From the NCBI GenBank assembly GCA_900404475.1, contig OUQQ01000048.1:3751-56330 (forward strand): a DNA stretch of 52,580 nucleotides. The letters run 5' to 3'. The notes under the pieces are model-generated. The model was not told the origin of the DNA, did no database searches, and saw only the letters and a program-made list of their open reading frames with translations. The stretch comes from Spongospora subterranea (Eukaryota; Endomyxa; Phytomyxea; Plasmodiophorida; Plasmodiophoridae). A program made the translations under genes and the position numbers. This document shows, piece after piece, positions 35,115 through 45,729 of the stretch (the first letter of the stretch is position 1; each line of letters starts with the position of its first letter).

Positions 35115-36930
35115 ATGCCCCAGATATTTATCGGGATTAGATTTTGGTCTCGGGGAAAGCTATTGCACTCCTTGTTGGAATTTGGATATCGAGATGTGGG
35201 CGACAACACATCGCAGATGATGATGATGTCCCAGTTACAGAAATGGCTACAATCTAAATGGGTTGACCACTATGCCTACATCTTTCTGCAAAGCGGCTAC
35301 ACCGATCCGGATGATATTCGGACGTGTTCTCAGAAGGAAATCGATGCCATTCTGGAGTCCATTGATAAACCTGGGCATCGCTTGAAAATACGGTTGCTGA
35401 TCGAGGATATTAGAACGTCGGAAAAGCCATTAGCTCAACGTAATTCTGCGGGTTTCGATGGGAATAGTGACGAGTCGGTGAGCGAACCTGATGATATTGG
35501 GGTCGTGAGGGACCACGAGCGATATAGCTTGAGCAATAGTGGTTCTGATGACGATAGGGGTTTATCGCAAAGCGAGGCGGGATCCAGTTCGGATGGAGAG
35601 AAGGATTTCAGGGATGGAGCCTATGCAGACAACGCCGACTACAAGTTCAGGGCATTTGGCGATATCGCGGCCGAGTTGAGGGGACGAGTGTTGACGATGA
35701 CGGAAGCGGATCAGTTCTCGATGCCGCCACAATCATCGCCACCTGCTCTGCCGTCCATCGACCAGGACACAAACCCCGATGGTAATGGACCTCCTGCTCA
35801 ACGGTGGTCAATACCTCATTCTAGGAAGAACAACGGACCACAACAACCGGAAAAGGGACCGTCTGGGAGAGGAACACGACAGCAACAGGACAAGGCGAAT
35901 ATCGACCAGCGATATCACGTCCCTGTCAATAACGCCAACTATCAGCCAGATCAGGGAAGATTTAGATTCACTACACCGGAGCTCGAACACATTGGTTGGA
36001 GGAACGAAACATTGGAAACGGCGTCAGCGGATCACGACCAAGACGCTGAGAATACGGTGATCTTGACGGGCAATGCCGAATTGATCATGTCTCATCAACG
36101 ATCCAAGTCCAAACGATATTTCGTGCTGACGGCGAGGAGATTGCGATGGTTCAAACCGAACTCGGACACCCCCACTGGGGAATTCGAGCTGAACGAAGGA
36201 CATATCGACCTGTCTAAGCAGAAAGACGGGGATATGATCACGATCAGATCGAAGTTCGCCTCAATCACGATGCAGTTTCCCGATTCCAGTACGACCAAAG
36301 CGTGGATCGACGCCATTCGTAGGACGTGTGACGATATTCGCGTCCTGACAGTATCAGACGTTAACGCCTCGGCCGGCGGCGACAATGTTGTCGCGCCCAG
36401 AGCTTCCTCGTCGACCTTGAAGGAAAGCCATTATCGGGAAACCGTTGCCTATTTCCAGAAAGGTAAATCACTGTAGATGACGTAGGCGTTGCCATGGTCT
36501 TGACACTGTTCCTGCGATATTAGGTGTTGTGCTGCGAAAAACCAAAAACGGTGAATCTCATACAAGAATATTTTGGGCGTCACCTAACCTTGATATTCTA
36601 TACTGGGGAAAATCGGTGCTGGAGGCGCCAAGAGGATCGATAAACATGGAGGATGTTGTTGCATTGCGGCATGGTATGAACAAGAGAACAGGTTGAGGTC
36701 TGGGCGAATGGCATGAGTACTGATAGGTGACAACAGGCTCGACAAACGGATCGAATCACGATGCATCAGTGATGATCCACACCAATCGACGCGTCGTTGA
36801 AGTATCGGCTCAGACCGCTAACGCCGCTGTCGAGTTCATGAGCAGACTACAATACGCTGTGGATATTGTGCGATATAACCAGGGATTTCAGCGTGATGAC
36901 GGGAATCAAACTAGTGAATTAATATGGTAA
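35115..36930 (+). CDS. SAM and tandem PH domain protein
   Basis: A likely membrane-associated scaffold. The first in-frame ATG is 35115; the run of ATG codons at about 35,217 just before the SAM domain is an alternative start. The SAM domain is SQLQKWLQSKWVDHYAYIFL through LKIRLLIEDIR. A long acidic, serine-rich linker follows. PH1 runs from NTVILTGNAELIMSHQ through RYFVLTARRLRWFKP to TTKAWIDAIRRTC, with the conserved Trp near its end. After a phase-1 intron (from about 36,465) a second, shorter PH-like domain follows: GVVLRKTKNGESHTRIFWAS, LDILYWGKSV, INMEDVVALRHG. A last intron resumes at GSTNGSNHDAS and VVEVSAQTANAAVEFMSRLQ; TAA is at 36928. About 550 residues. Its divergent neighbour is the giant cyclase gene. 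A yeast Boi-like relation is conceivable, but there is no SH3 domain. Confidence 0.75.
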
Positions 36931-37600
36931 AATGACGATAATTTCATACAATCAGCAACGGGTTTTTGAATCAGCGCCCGTCCTGTCCTTGAGGAGGCCC
37001 TGAACGATGACAGTCCGAACTGCAGCTTGGAGATGTTCGCGCGACACTCATTCGCCATCGTATTCAGTCAGACCAGTCTCGCAGATGGCCACAAATGCGA
37101 CCCTGATTGAGATAGCCCCAGTCAATATATACCCATCCATCATGGCGATAGGATCCGTTTATGTTTCCACGTGGGGCAGAGTCGCCGTTCGTCGTCAACG
37201 TGTAATGGCGCAATTTCACCTCGAAATAGTTCCATGTCACTGCACCTGATTCAATGGCCAACGTCCATGATGAATGCACTTCAACTGGGAACAGGAATTA
37301 ATATGGACAGTACTTTCCATTATTTTTGCTATGTCTTCCTGCTTTTAGCGCGACCGAATTGGGAACTGCACTGTGGAAGATCCCGCACCCGACCCAGTGT
37401 AAGAGCGGACTCAACCACCGATCAACCATGGGTATTGTATGTTGTGTGTACTGTACATGTAACAGGGTGAGGGCTGCCCTCGTGGTGTATAAATTGAGTC
37501 ACAGTCAGGGGATAGACATCATCATCTCATTATCGACACGAAGGTAATCGAAGGGGAGGTCGTAGGGGCTGTGAACCGCCTCAATAGGTTCCGCCTATCG
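36931..37600. other. Intergenic, INCENP 5' flank
   Basis: About 670 bases without a supported gene. A minus-strand open stretch at 37064-37279 (SYRHDGWVYIDWGYLNQGRI) reads like protein but has no partner exons, so it was left out. TGTACTGTACA lies at 37447-37457. Confidence 0.4.
37447..37457. promoter_or_regulatory. TGTACTGTACA motif upstream of INCENP
   Basis: This near-palindrome lies about 145 bases before the INCENP ATG and is shared with the upstream regions of eRF3 and CHCHD2. The regulatory role is inference. Confidence 0.3.
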
Positions 37601-40600
37601 ATGAGCAAGATCATTCCGGATGCATCGTGGTCGTTCGTGAAAATAATCGACGAAACAGTGTCATTGGCAAGATGCTCAATTCGAGATATCGAAGAGCGGT
37701 TTTCCGTTCACCAGAGTACCTTATACGCTGCTGTCGATAAGGCGACCAAGCTTATTCAAGAGGATCGTGCTAATATTATTTCAAAACAGACTCCAGAAAA
37801 AATCACTCTACAAAGACAAGACGTCACCAGCGCTGGCGTCAGCCCTTCCACTTGTCGGTCGGAGGCAGTGCCTGATAACGCTGAGTTAATCACCAATGAA
37901 ATGGGTGACCAAAACGATCGGCAAACAAATTCAGCACAGGATGATATGGGGACTTCAAAAAAAAGGACTGCACGATGCCGCCGAAAGAAGAACGTCACCA
38001 CGCAATCAAAGGATAAAGAAGTTGATCGGGAAGTACCTACACAATTGGGTTCATCAGTCGATTTGAACTGTGACCCTGAAGTATCTGCAAATGTCCCTAA
38101 AGTCTCCACAGTAGTTTCTGAAACCGTTTACGAAAGTCACTGCGACCAGCAAATATCCAGTGTCAACAACGCGACTAATTCCAGAGCAGCCGCAAATGAT
38201 TATAACGAGATTATCGTTGACCCCCAGTCTCTCACACTGAACAACAGTGAAATTCCGGACCAAAATAGTAATGAATGCACAAAGGAAAGGTCGGATAATC
38301 CGGTTCAGCATGGCTTGTTTTCTCCCATGGCAAGAAGAACTCGGTCAAAAAGAAAAGTAATTAGCGATGTTTCTTTATCAGAGAATGCCGCAAAAATAGA
38401 GAAGAGGCCTTCTCGTTCAAGACAAAAAAAACTTCCTGCAGTAATTCAGGGCGATAACACTAAACCTGTTGAAAGTGACCCTCTCGTCGGCGATGTTCAC
38501 GTTGCGCCATCATCACAGGAAGAAATATCAACCTGCCCAGCGACACCAGTTAGCGTTAAGAACAATGACCCTGACGTAATGACGCCATCGTCATCAACAC
38601 GGTTGGACAGTGATCTCAAAATCTCAAGCCAATCGGAGTCGAATCTCTCTACAATCGAAAGGTGCTTGCCAAGCCCTAGAGACGGAAAAATTAGCCCATC
38701 TGTTTCCCAGCGTGAAGCGCTTCTCAACTCCGACAAGCCACTTCGTGTTAAAAAGTTAAGAACGCAAAATACAATCGAAGTCAAGTGCCCCACTGAAATT
38801 GTATTTGATCCATCGCCCACTGCCCCTAAAAACGCTTTGCAGAGAAAAAAAAAATCTCATCTTTTTTCACCTCGAAAAACAAGGTCAAAGCGCCCGAGAC
38901 ATATGGTCGATCCTCAAATAGCAACGAAGATGGCAAGTTCCAGTCCGGTTTCTACTGAACTTGCAAGTTCCAGTCCGATTTCTATGGAGGTCACAAGTTC
39001 CATTGCGGTTTCTGATGAAATCGCAAGTTTTTGTCCAGTTTCTAATGAAGTCAGGCCGGTTTCTATTGAGGCACCAACAAATTCACTTCCTCCGGGGGCC
39101 GATGATGTGAAAGCACAAATACTGGAAGTAAACGATGAACATTCGGCTCTTTCAATTCCAGAATTTGAAGCAGTTGAACCTCAAACGTCACCAATGCCCA
39201 ATGCAGCCCTATTCGAATATGGCAATGCCTCATCAAGTGAGTCTTCTGATGAAGTTGATGTTGCCAGTTTTCATCAGGCGAAATTGGAATCCCACGACAA
39301 TAGTACAAGTGAGAGTCCTCGACGATCACCGTCCGTTGTCAGATCACAACATGGCGTTGATCGCGTACTTCAAAACAATCTAGAGAAACCAACATCGATT
39401 AGTGAAGAACCCGCTGCGGTGGTGGTTAGTACACCCTCTGTGAAATCGCCAATCAGCACATCTCCGGTTAAATTTGCCACGAATTGCGATATTCCATCGC
39501 AACATGACTCTATTGTTTACAACATTGGACAATTGGCAGACGACGCCCATTGTTCCGAGGTCGTTGGTGGCTCGACCAAATCCGATACTGTGAGCGCCCG
39601 AAATGAAGCAACTTCAGATATCGAGGTGGTCACCACCTTGTTGCCTGGGATAACGCAATCTTCCATTGGCAATCCTGGAAAACTATCTCCTCAAGACAGT
39701 TCCCAACGCTGGTTAGAGCATAATAGCAAAACGCCTCTCCAGAATGAGGCAAGTGCACCAGCGAATATGAAGTTTTGTTTTAACCATCTTTGCATAGGGA
39801 TTACGGCAGAATACACTTGTTAATCGAACAGAATCGGTGCCACTTATTGAGCGTGCTCAACCGCATTTTACTTATCGATTCATCCCACCTACCTCCAAAA
39901 TTGTATGTTCCAGAATGCTCGTGTCAAGGACTGATGAATTTTATTAGGAAACCATATCACCCATTACCGCAGCGATTCAGAAACCAGATTCTACCATCGA
40001 ATCTCGGCAAAGTCAAGTTGCTGATACCTCTTCACTCATCGTCAATACCAGACTTGAAAACAGGAAAATTTCTCCTATTTCCGAGCCTGTGCGAACAGAA
40101 ACCGTTGTGAAAAAATCGGAACAAAAAGGTTTCACTCCTCTTCAATCCAAAGGTTCTTCGACTACATTCTCGCCTAACCGATCTTCATCCAAGTCAACTC
40201 CACCTGTTTCTGGGGTATTACAATCATTGCTACAAAAAGCTCGTGCGGATGCGGCTTCCCGCCAAGCCCCTTTATCCCGCTCTGCAGGTTTTGCTCGCTG
40301 CCAGACCGAACCGGCGACGGTCTTTATTACCGATCAGGCTCGAGCATCGTTACCGACGTTGGAAAGCAACACGTCTAGGTCAACTCCTCCCACTCTTTTT
40401 GTTAAAGAGGATCCTTGTGTTGACCTGGAGGCTAGCGTTGTCAAAGAGACACTTTGCGACTTAACTAAAAATGTTGCCCAAGATACGTTGGCGGAAAGTA
40501 CGAGCATTCAGCAGCGAAATTTGCTTACCAAGCCGCAAGTGTCTGGAATTTCGAAGTCACCCGAGTCTAATCTCAGCAGTGAAAGCGGACCTTTATGTCT

Positions 40601-42314
40601 CACAAGTGCATCAGAATTTGCTCCCGATATCGAAACATCTGCTACTCTCCCCTGTTCAACTTCGCCAGAAATTGAGCCTCCTATTGTGATTGAGGCAGTC
40701 CCTGACGCAATCTCTAAATTCGTGTCTCCCTTTACTAGTGCGACTTCTCTTGTTTCAAGACAAAGCTCGCCGTCAATTGTCAACATTGTGGACAAAGAAA
40801 ACGCAACCTCTTTTTCCAACACCGACACCTCTAACTTCAGTTCCCCAAATCAGGACCAAGCATCGGAAGGTATTGCTGCTGGTGCTATTATGTATCGCAA
40901 ACTATTCTTACTGGCATTTTCTATTCAGAATTGGTAAGGTCCCGTTCTCAAAGTTCTGGCGAATCGAAGGCAGGTGAGGACTGTGACATTCAATTGTTCG
41001 AACAAGAACTGGAAGAATCTCCTCAAGTCCCTAATAATTCTGCCTCGTCTACCTCGGTCTGGGTACGCCAACTGTTGCGTGGACAGCAGTTTTCTATTTG
41101 AATATTTACGATTGTTTAGGATTCTCTATACAACAACATATCAAACATAAGCACTGCTGTGTCTTCATTCATCCGTCCAAAAGAACGTGATGTCAAAACA
41201 AAAAGGCCTGTTGACGTAAAAGCGTTGAAGCTCGCTAATGCAAAAAAAAAGCGCGATGAGCAAAGAGAAGAGGAGCTCCGCAACAAGAGTAAAAAGTAGA
41301 GTTGCCGTTTCCTGTTCACGAAGTTTTTGCTTAACAACATGTGTAGATACCAAGAGGCCGCCGAATTAAGAAAACGCAAAGCAGAACTGGCCAATTCAAT
41401 TCGTGAAAATGAACACAAAAAGCGGGAGGCCCTTGATAAACAGATTTCAGGAGCCGACATTTCTCCATCATCTACTCAGTGTCCGTCCAACACGATTGGG
41501 GCGCCATCAGGATCGGCACCAGTGGCGACCACAGATGGTCGCTTGGTAGAATTATCAACTGATGAACGAATAAAACGTGCTGAAGAAAGACGAGTTTTAA
41601 TAGAGGAGGAGGAGAAACGAAAGAGGCAAGAAAGGGAAGATCGACAACTTCAGCGAGAGTTATTTCATAAAAGACGACGTGAAGAAGAAGCCTTGAAAAA
41701 AAAGCAAAGAAAGATTGATGATTCAGCTTCGAAGCGCCCACCCGCTGCTGTTTCCTCTATTAAGGATACAAAGCTGCCGATGCCCAAATCTTTGCTGACT
41801 ACGTCCCATGGAGGGCATTCATTTCCTGTGCCTAAACCGCCTCCAGTAAAACCTTCCACGAGCTCGAAACCGCACGTCCTGCATTCTAGCCCAGAACCCG
41901 TCGTTGTTATTCCGATCCAACAGCCACCTAGGTAGGTCGATATATCAATTTGCTTCCCTCGCTCCGTCAAGCTGGATTGATAGTGATGACTCTGAAAGCG
42001 AGGACGATGAAGCCGCCTCTCAAAAGATTCCCAGATGGGCTCAACCTTCTTCATTGCTTGCTGCTTTGACCTTGCAAGCCTCTTTGGACCCAGATGAAAT
42101 ATTTAGTCCAGACTATATGAAAACATGTGATTTAACAGGTTCGATTTTTTGGTTCTTACCCAATGCCGTGTCTAATCGATGTGCAGAAATGTTCACTGAT
42201 TTTAGCAGCAAAACTCGTTTCAACAAGCGCACGAGCAGCGGAAATTGGATGCAAGATCGACTTGGCTGGAAGGAGGAGTTGGAATACAAAAGGAGGAACG
42301 GTTTCCTGGAATGA
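37601..42314 (+). CDS. INCENP: INCENP/Sli15 (chromosomal passenger scaffold)
   Basis: Scaffold of the chromosomal passenger complex; binds survivin and borealin through its N-terminus and activates Aurora B through the C-terminal IN-box. ATG 37601 gives MSKIIPDASWSFVKIIDETV, an N-terminal helix as in the family. A very long Ser/Pro-rich disordered region follows (to about 41,100), then a charged helix (KRKRQEREDRQLQRELFHKR) like the single-alpha-helix of INCENP. The IN-box is clear: QKIPRWAQPSSLLAALTLQA, LDPDEIF, then after an intron EMFTDFSSKTRFNKRTSSGN, W and the conserved RTSS-x-NW. TGA is at 42312. Introns sit near 39,770, 39,900, 40,880, 41,100, 41,300, 41,935 and 42,140; the exact pieces around 39,770-41,110 are the least certain. 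About 1,350 residues, longer than human INCENP (about 920). Confidence 0.88.
38933..39070 (+). repeat. INCENP: 30-base tandem repeat in INCENP
   Basis: Four diverged 30-base units plus a partial fifth encode ASSSPVSTEL, ASSSPISMEV, TSSIAVSDEI, ASFCPVSNEV and RPVSIEA. The unit length keeps the frame, so copy number can vary without breaking the gene. The repeats lie in the disordered region, and their Ser-Pro pairs are possible proline-directed phosphosites. Confidence 0.85.
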
Positions 42315-42526
42315 AAGAAAACTGGCCACGTTCAGATTTAATTTAAATATAAATATTAGTATATATCGCTTAAATTTAATTTTTTGACGCTATAAAATAA
42401 ACATCAAATGAAGAAAAACCAGCATCATGATACAAGAAACCAGCAATAATCCTCACCAGCAGTGCATCGGATTCGTTATTTCGATATGTTTGAGAATCGT
42501 TGGCATGTCATTCAAAGGGCTCTTAT

Positions 42527-43015
42527 CTACGCTCGCAAATCAACTGGGAGGGCGATGTGTTCTGGGTATGGATCTGCGAATCTGTTCACAGGCATTTTTG
42601 TAGGTCGATTCCTTTTTTTATCAAGCAAAGTGTAAATACTGCTTTCAGATGCGTTAAAAACTGGCCTCAAATGTGCACTTTCTTTGTGATGACACTCCAT
42701 CCACTGTTGTGACTCAGGATTAGAGTCATTTTCAGATGTAATATCAATTTGATCACTCCGATGTTGATGGAAGGCAAAAATAATTGACATCATGGGCAAC
42801 ACAGTATTTATTCGATATATTTGAGGCCGCCTACACATAATGTTTTTTACATAAAAACAGCGACGTTCTACCCTGTGTGTCAACATGCTTATATCATCGA
42901 TTCGATATTGCCACTTTGCAAAAACGACACCCAACTTGTGTAATAAATCGATAGCATGTTGGGAATCACCCACAACTCTACAGTTTAAATAGAATAAATC
43001 GACTACAAGGTGAAT
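42527..43015 (-). CDS. Unrecognised protein, 5' exon unresolved
   Basis: A long open stretch follows a likely acceptor (GTAG at 43016-43019): IHLVVDLFYLNCRVVGDSQH, LLHKLGVVFAKWQYRIDDIS, THRVERRCFYVKN, then a polar region ending YPEHIALPVDLRA with a stop at 42527. The first half has the look of conserved helical sequence. There is no in-frame ATG before the stop upstream of 43015, so an earlier exon is needed. ATG 43079 (MALPLITCLSSS) could supply it, but only across a 28-base intron, shorter than any other here. No family was recognised. Confidence 0.45.
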   Translation of the reverse strand: MHLVVDLFYLNCRVVGDSQHAIDLLHKLGVVFAKWQYRIDDISMLTHRVERRCFYVKNIMCRRPQIYRINTVLPMMSIIFAFHQHRSDQIDITSENDSNPESQQWMECHHKESAHLRPVFNASESSIYTLLDKKRNRPTKMPVNRFADPYPEHIALPVDLRA

Positions 43016-43162
43016 CTACGTCAATAAGTGTACGTTTATTCACTGAACTTGAAAGGCATGTTATTAACGGCAACGCCATGGATCACAGTGAAACGACAGG
43101 AAGTGAAAGAATATTTGGAGGTATAACAGTTTGTTCTTCAAAATGTAAAAATTGACATTATT

Positions 43163-44281
43163 TCAGGCATTTGGACTCCCAGTTAGACCTTGGTCAGAAT
43201 CTTTCAACCCGCGATGTACGTTGAGCTTTAGTCCGTTGGAGTGACTGTTCAGAGCATCTGAATCTGGAATACCACTGATATCAAAAGTGTGATTGCCTGG
43301 CTCGTCGTGGATATGACTTTGAACTCCAAGAGCTAGTGCAGGCGATGAGCGATTGCTGAACCCACTTAATTGCGACTCGTGAAGATTAGACTCAGAATGT
43401 TCCGCTGGATTGTCGAACCCGTGCCCATACAAGCTCACACCATGATAGTGTGGCAATATGTCGCTAGTGGTGGACTCCGATTTTAGCCGTTTGTTGCCTT
43501 GCGATTCAGTGTTGTTCTCTAGCTGATCCAATGCCGCGTCTCCAAAGCTTTCCGTGCTGCGTTTCTTCGAAAGCGCTGTGATTGATTCTTCGCCATCATT
43601 TGTACGTGCAACATCAGTACCGTCCGATTTATATGACTCCATTTGTTTCCGGTACCGTTCCCGATCGCTAGAAGCTCTTTCTTCATAAGGCCTCTTTTCT
43701 TCTGATGACAACGTCCGCCATATTTCTCCTAATTTAGCACCAATTTTTCCAAAAGCCTAGATACAAACTTAGCACAAAATTCAACAATAATAATCAATTC
43801 AAAATTTACCAGACTGGGATTTTCAGATTTCAACTCCGCACGTCGCTCCTTACAAAATATCATGTAAGCGTTTGAAGCGGCCTTAGGTGCATTTGGGTCT
43901 TTCTTTTTCTTAGGGTTTTTTGGAGGAGCAGCACCCGAATCGTGAAGCAAACCGCCACCATTCTGAGATACATTAGCACGATTCTCTCTAGCGTTCTGGG
44001 TGATCATGCATTTAGGGCATTGTATATACAGCGAATTTGCAGGATGAGCTAGCAATGTTCCACATCCAATGCAAACCGTTTGCTGTGGAAGATGGGGATT
44101 CTGCGTAGCTTGACAACGAGGGCATTGGATATACATAGAGCCTCTCGGGAATGATAGCTGAACGGAGCAGTACGAACAATATATAGTTTGCTGGAGAGAT
44201 AGTACGTCATTACGACAGTTACGACTCTGCCAACCGTGTCACACTGACCATGCCTCCAGACGCAGCGCTCATGGGCTCCAT
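43163..44281 (-). CDS. HMG-box protein with two LSD1-type zinc fingers
   Basis: A predicted nuclear DNA-binding protein. ATG 44281 gives MEPMSAASGGM; a phase-0 intron (GTCAGT to CTCCAG) then joins QTIYCSYCSVQLSFPRGSMY. Two LSD1-type fingers follow: CSYC...CPRC and CIGCGTLLAHPANSLYIQCP..C, the second with the family L-x-HP-x-xxxxIQC pattern. A lysine-rich linker (KNPKKKKDPNAPKAASNAY) leads into the HMG box, which is split by an intron after KSENPSL and resumes AFGKIGAKLGEIWRTLS, EEKRPYEERASSDRERYRKQ. The Ser-rich tail ends GLTGSPNA with TGA at 43163. About 345 residues. The next gene on the same strand is an LSD1-finger paralogue, so the pair probably arose by tandem duplication. This domain pairing is unfamiliar to me. 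Confidence 0.85.
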
Positions 44282-44960
44282 TTCGCCACCGTGACCCAGA
44301 TTCGTTTGTAGTGAAAGAGCGTGTGCCTGAACTACTTAGGGGTATCCAAACGCAGCCTTAGTGGAGTTGATTATCTAGAACAAGACAGGGATGCGGCTGT
44401 CAGCAGCGCGACCGACCCACCGAAACTTACACAATCGATCCCGCACTCACCAGAGACACTCCTCGACACCGACCAGACTGTAGAATGAGGGGAATCTGCG
44501 CGACTCAGCAAGCGTCACGCAATTTCCCCGGGTTGCGCGACTCTATCGCCGCGGTCAGCCGGTGAAAATTGCGTATCGGTATAGTCGGGGCTAGGATTGA
44601 TAGGTTTTCCATATGGCAGGGCAGTTACGCATCTTTTCAATGCACGGCCACCAGTTGGCAGCCGTTACGAAAGGGCGCGCTTTCCGACAGGCGGATAATA
44701 TCGGATGGGGATCAGCGGAAGCGATGACTGTGCAGGTTGTGCCAAGTCTCACTCAGTGTTCCGGTTCGAACCGCCTCGTCGATTTCAGAATGCGACCCGT
44801 TCCTCTCGGGTTCCGCATTGCCTGAGCTAACACGTTCACAGCTTGCAGTATTCCACTAAAGTGAGCCATCGCCGCTTGCGGTGGGGCTTTTATATCAACA
44901 AATAAGTACCGTTTGCTTTATACATCATAAAAAGCCAATTCTTTAACAGTAATATTGAAA
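44282..44960. other. GC-rich intergenic block between the two LSD1-finger genes
   Basis: About 680 bases, clearly GC-richer than the flanks from about 44,390 to 44,900. One ATG-started frame (44613-44825) lacks any recognisable feature. The end carries GCCATCGCCGC-TT-GCGGTGGGGC followed by TTTT (about 44,866-44,892), an imperfect hairpin with a T-run that could end a Pol III transcript. No known structural RNA was recognised. Confidence 0.3.
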
Positions 44961-45729
44961 TTATTGAATTGGAAGCCCATAGCTATTCTTTTCAATATCA
45001 TTCTGTTGAATTGCCTCTAGTGCTTGCGGTAGTTTATCCTTTGCGTTGTTATCTAAAGATAACGAGATATCATCCACCATATCAACAAAGTTGTCTGATT
45101 TTAACGTGGGTAACGCCCTTTCGCGAGAGTTAAAACAGACAAAACACTTTGGACATTGGATCCAAATGCTATTGGGAGGGTGGGATAATAACTGAGAGCA
45201 TCCCCGACATTGCGATTGGTGAGGGATTTTCGGTTGTTGTGTCGACATACACACTGGGCATTGGATATACAACGCACCGTCAGGGTATTGCAATAAAGAA
45301 GAACATTTCAGACAGTAAACTGTCTCTTGCGGTTTTACTTCCTTCGGGACACTCTTTTGCGGAACGTACGGGGCAATCGCTGACGTGGATGTCTCAGAAG
45401 GGAGAGGTTTTAGCTTGGGAGGTCCAGCGTTGGCAGGACTCTGAGGGGCAATGTTTGATGCTGGATCATCGGTTGCAAAGGTCACGGCACAACGGGGACA
45501 TTGAATATATCGAGCATTAACCGGATGAGATAGCAGCGCATTGCAGCCGATACATATCGTTTGCTTGCTGATTGGAGGGTCTGGGGTCATTACGGTCTGA
45601 GAGAACAGCGTTAGATGATCATAGTAAACGATATCGGTGATAAAACACGTTTACTTCGCATTCCGGGCATTTGACGTATTTGCTGCCTCGAGGAAACGCC
45701 AGATTGACTTTGCATTGAGTGCAATTCAT
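44961..45729 (-). CDS. Four-finger LSD1-type zinc finger protein
   Basis: ATG 45729 opens MNCTQCKVNLAFPRGSKYVK and CPEC (finger 1); a phase-0 intron then leads to TVMTPDPPISKQTICIGCNA. The fingers are CTQC...CPEC, CIGC...CPRC, CLKC...CPVC and CRGC...CPKC, each built on C-x2-C, a (Y/H)P turn and I/V-x-C-P-x-C. A proline-rich linker separates the first and second pairs. The tail contains DNFVDMVDDISLSLDNN and ends NSYGLPIQ with TAA at 44961. About 235 residues. In plants these fingers occur in LSD1/LOL regulators of cell death and in metacaspases; no caspase domain is present here, so the role is unknown. It is a paralogue of the downstream HMG gene. Confidence 0.85.

Noticed and set aside
37064..37279. 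Minus-strand frame with SYRHDGWVYIDWGYLNQGRI
   Set aside because: Protein-like in places, but no partner exon, no domain and opposite open frames; not enough to call a gene.
44755..44780. GGTTCGAACC resembling a tRNA T-loop
   Set aside because: The flanking bases do not pair as a T-stem and no acceptor or anticodon arm can be drawn; it is only a palindrome.
44613..44825. ATG-started 70-codon frame in the GC-rich gap
   Set aside because: No motif, no splice context, and GC-rich DNA gives such frames by chance.
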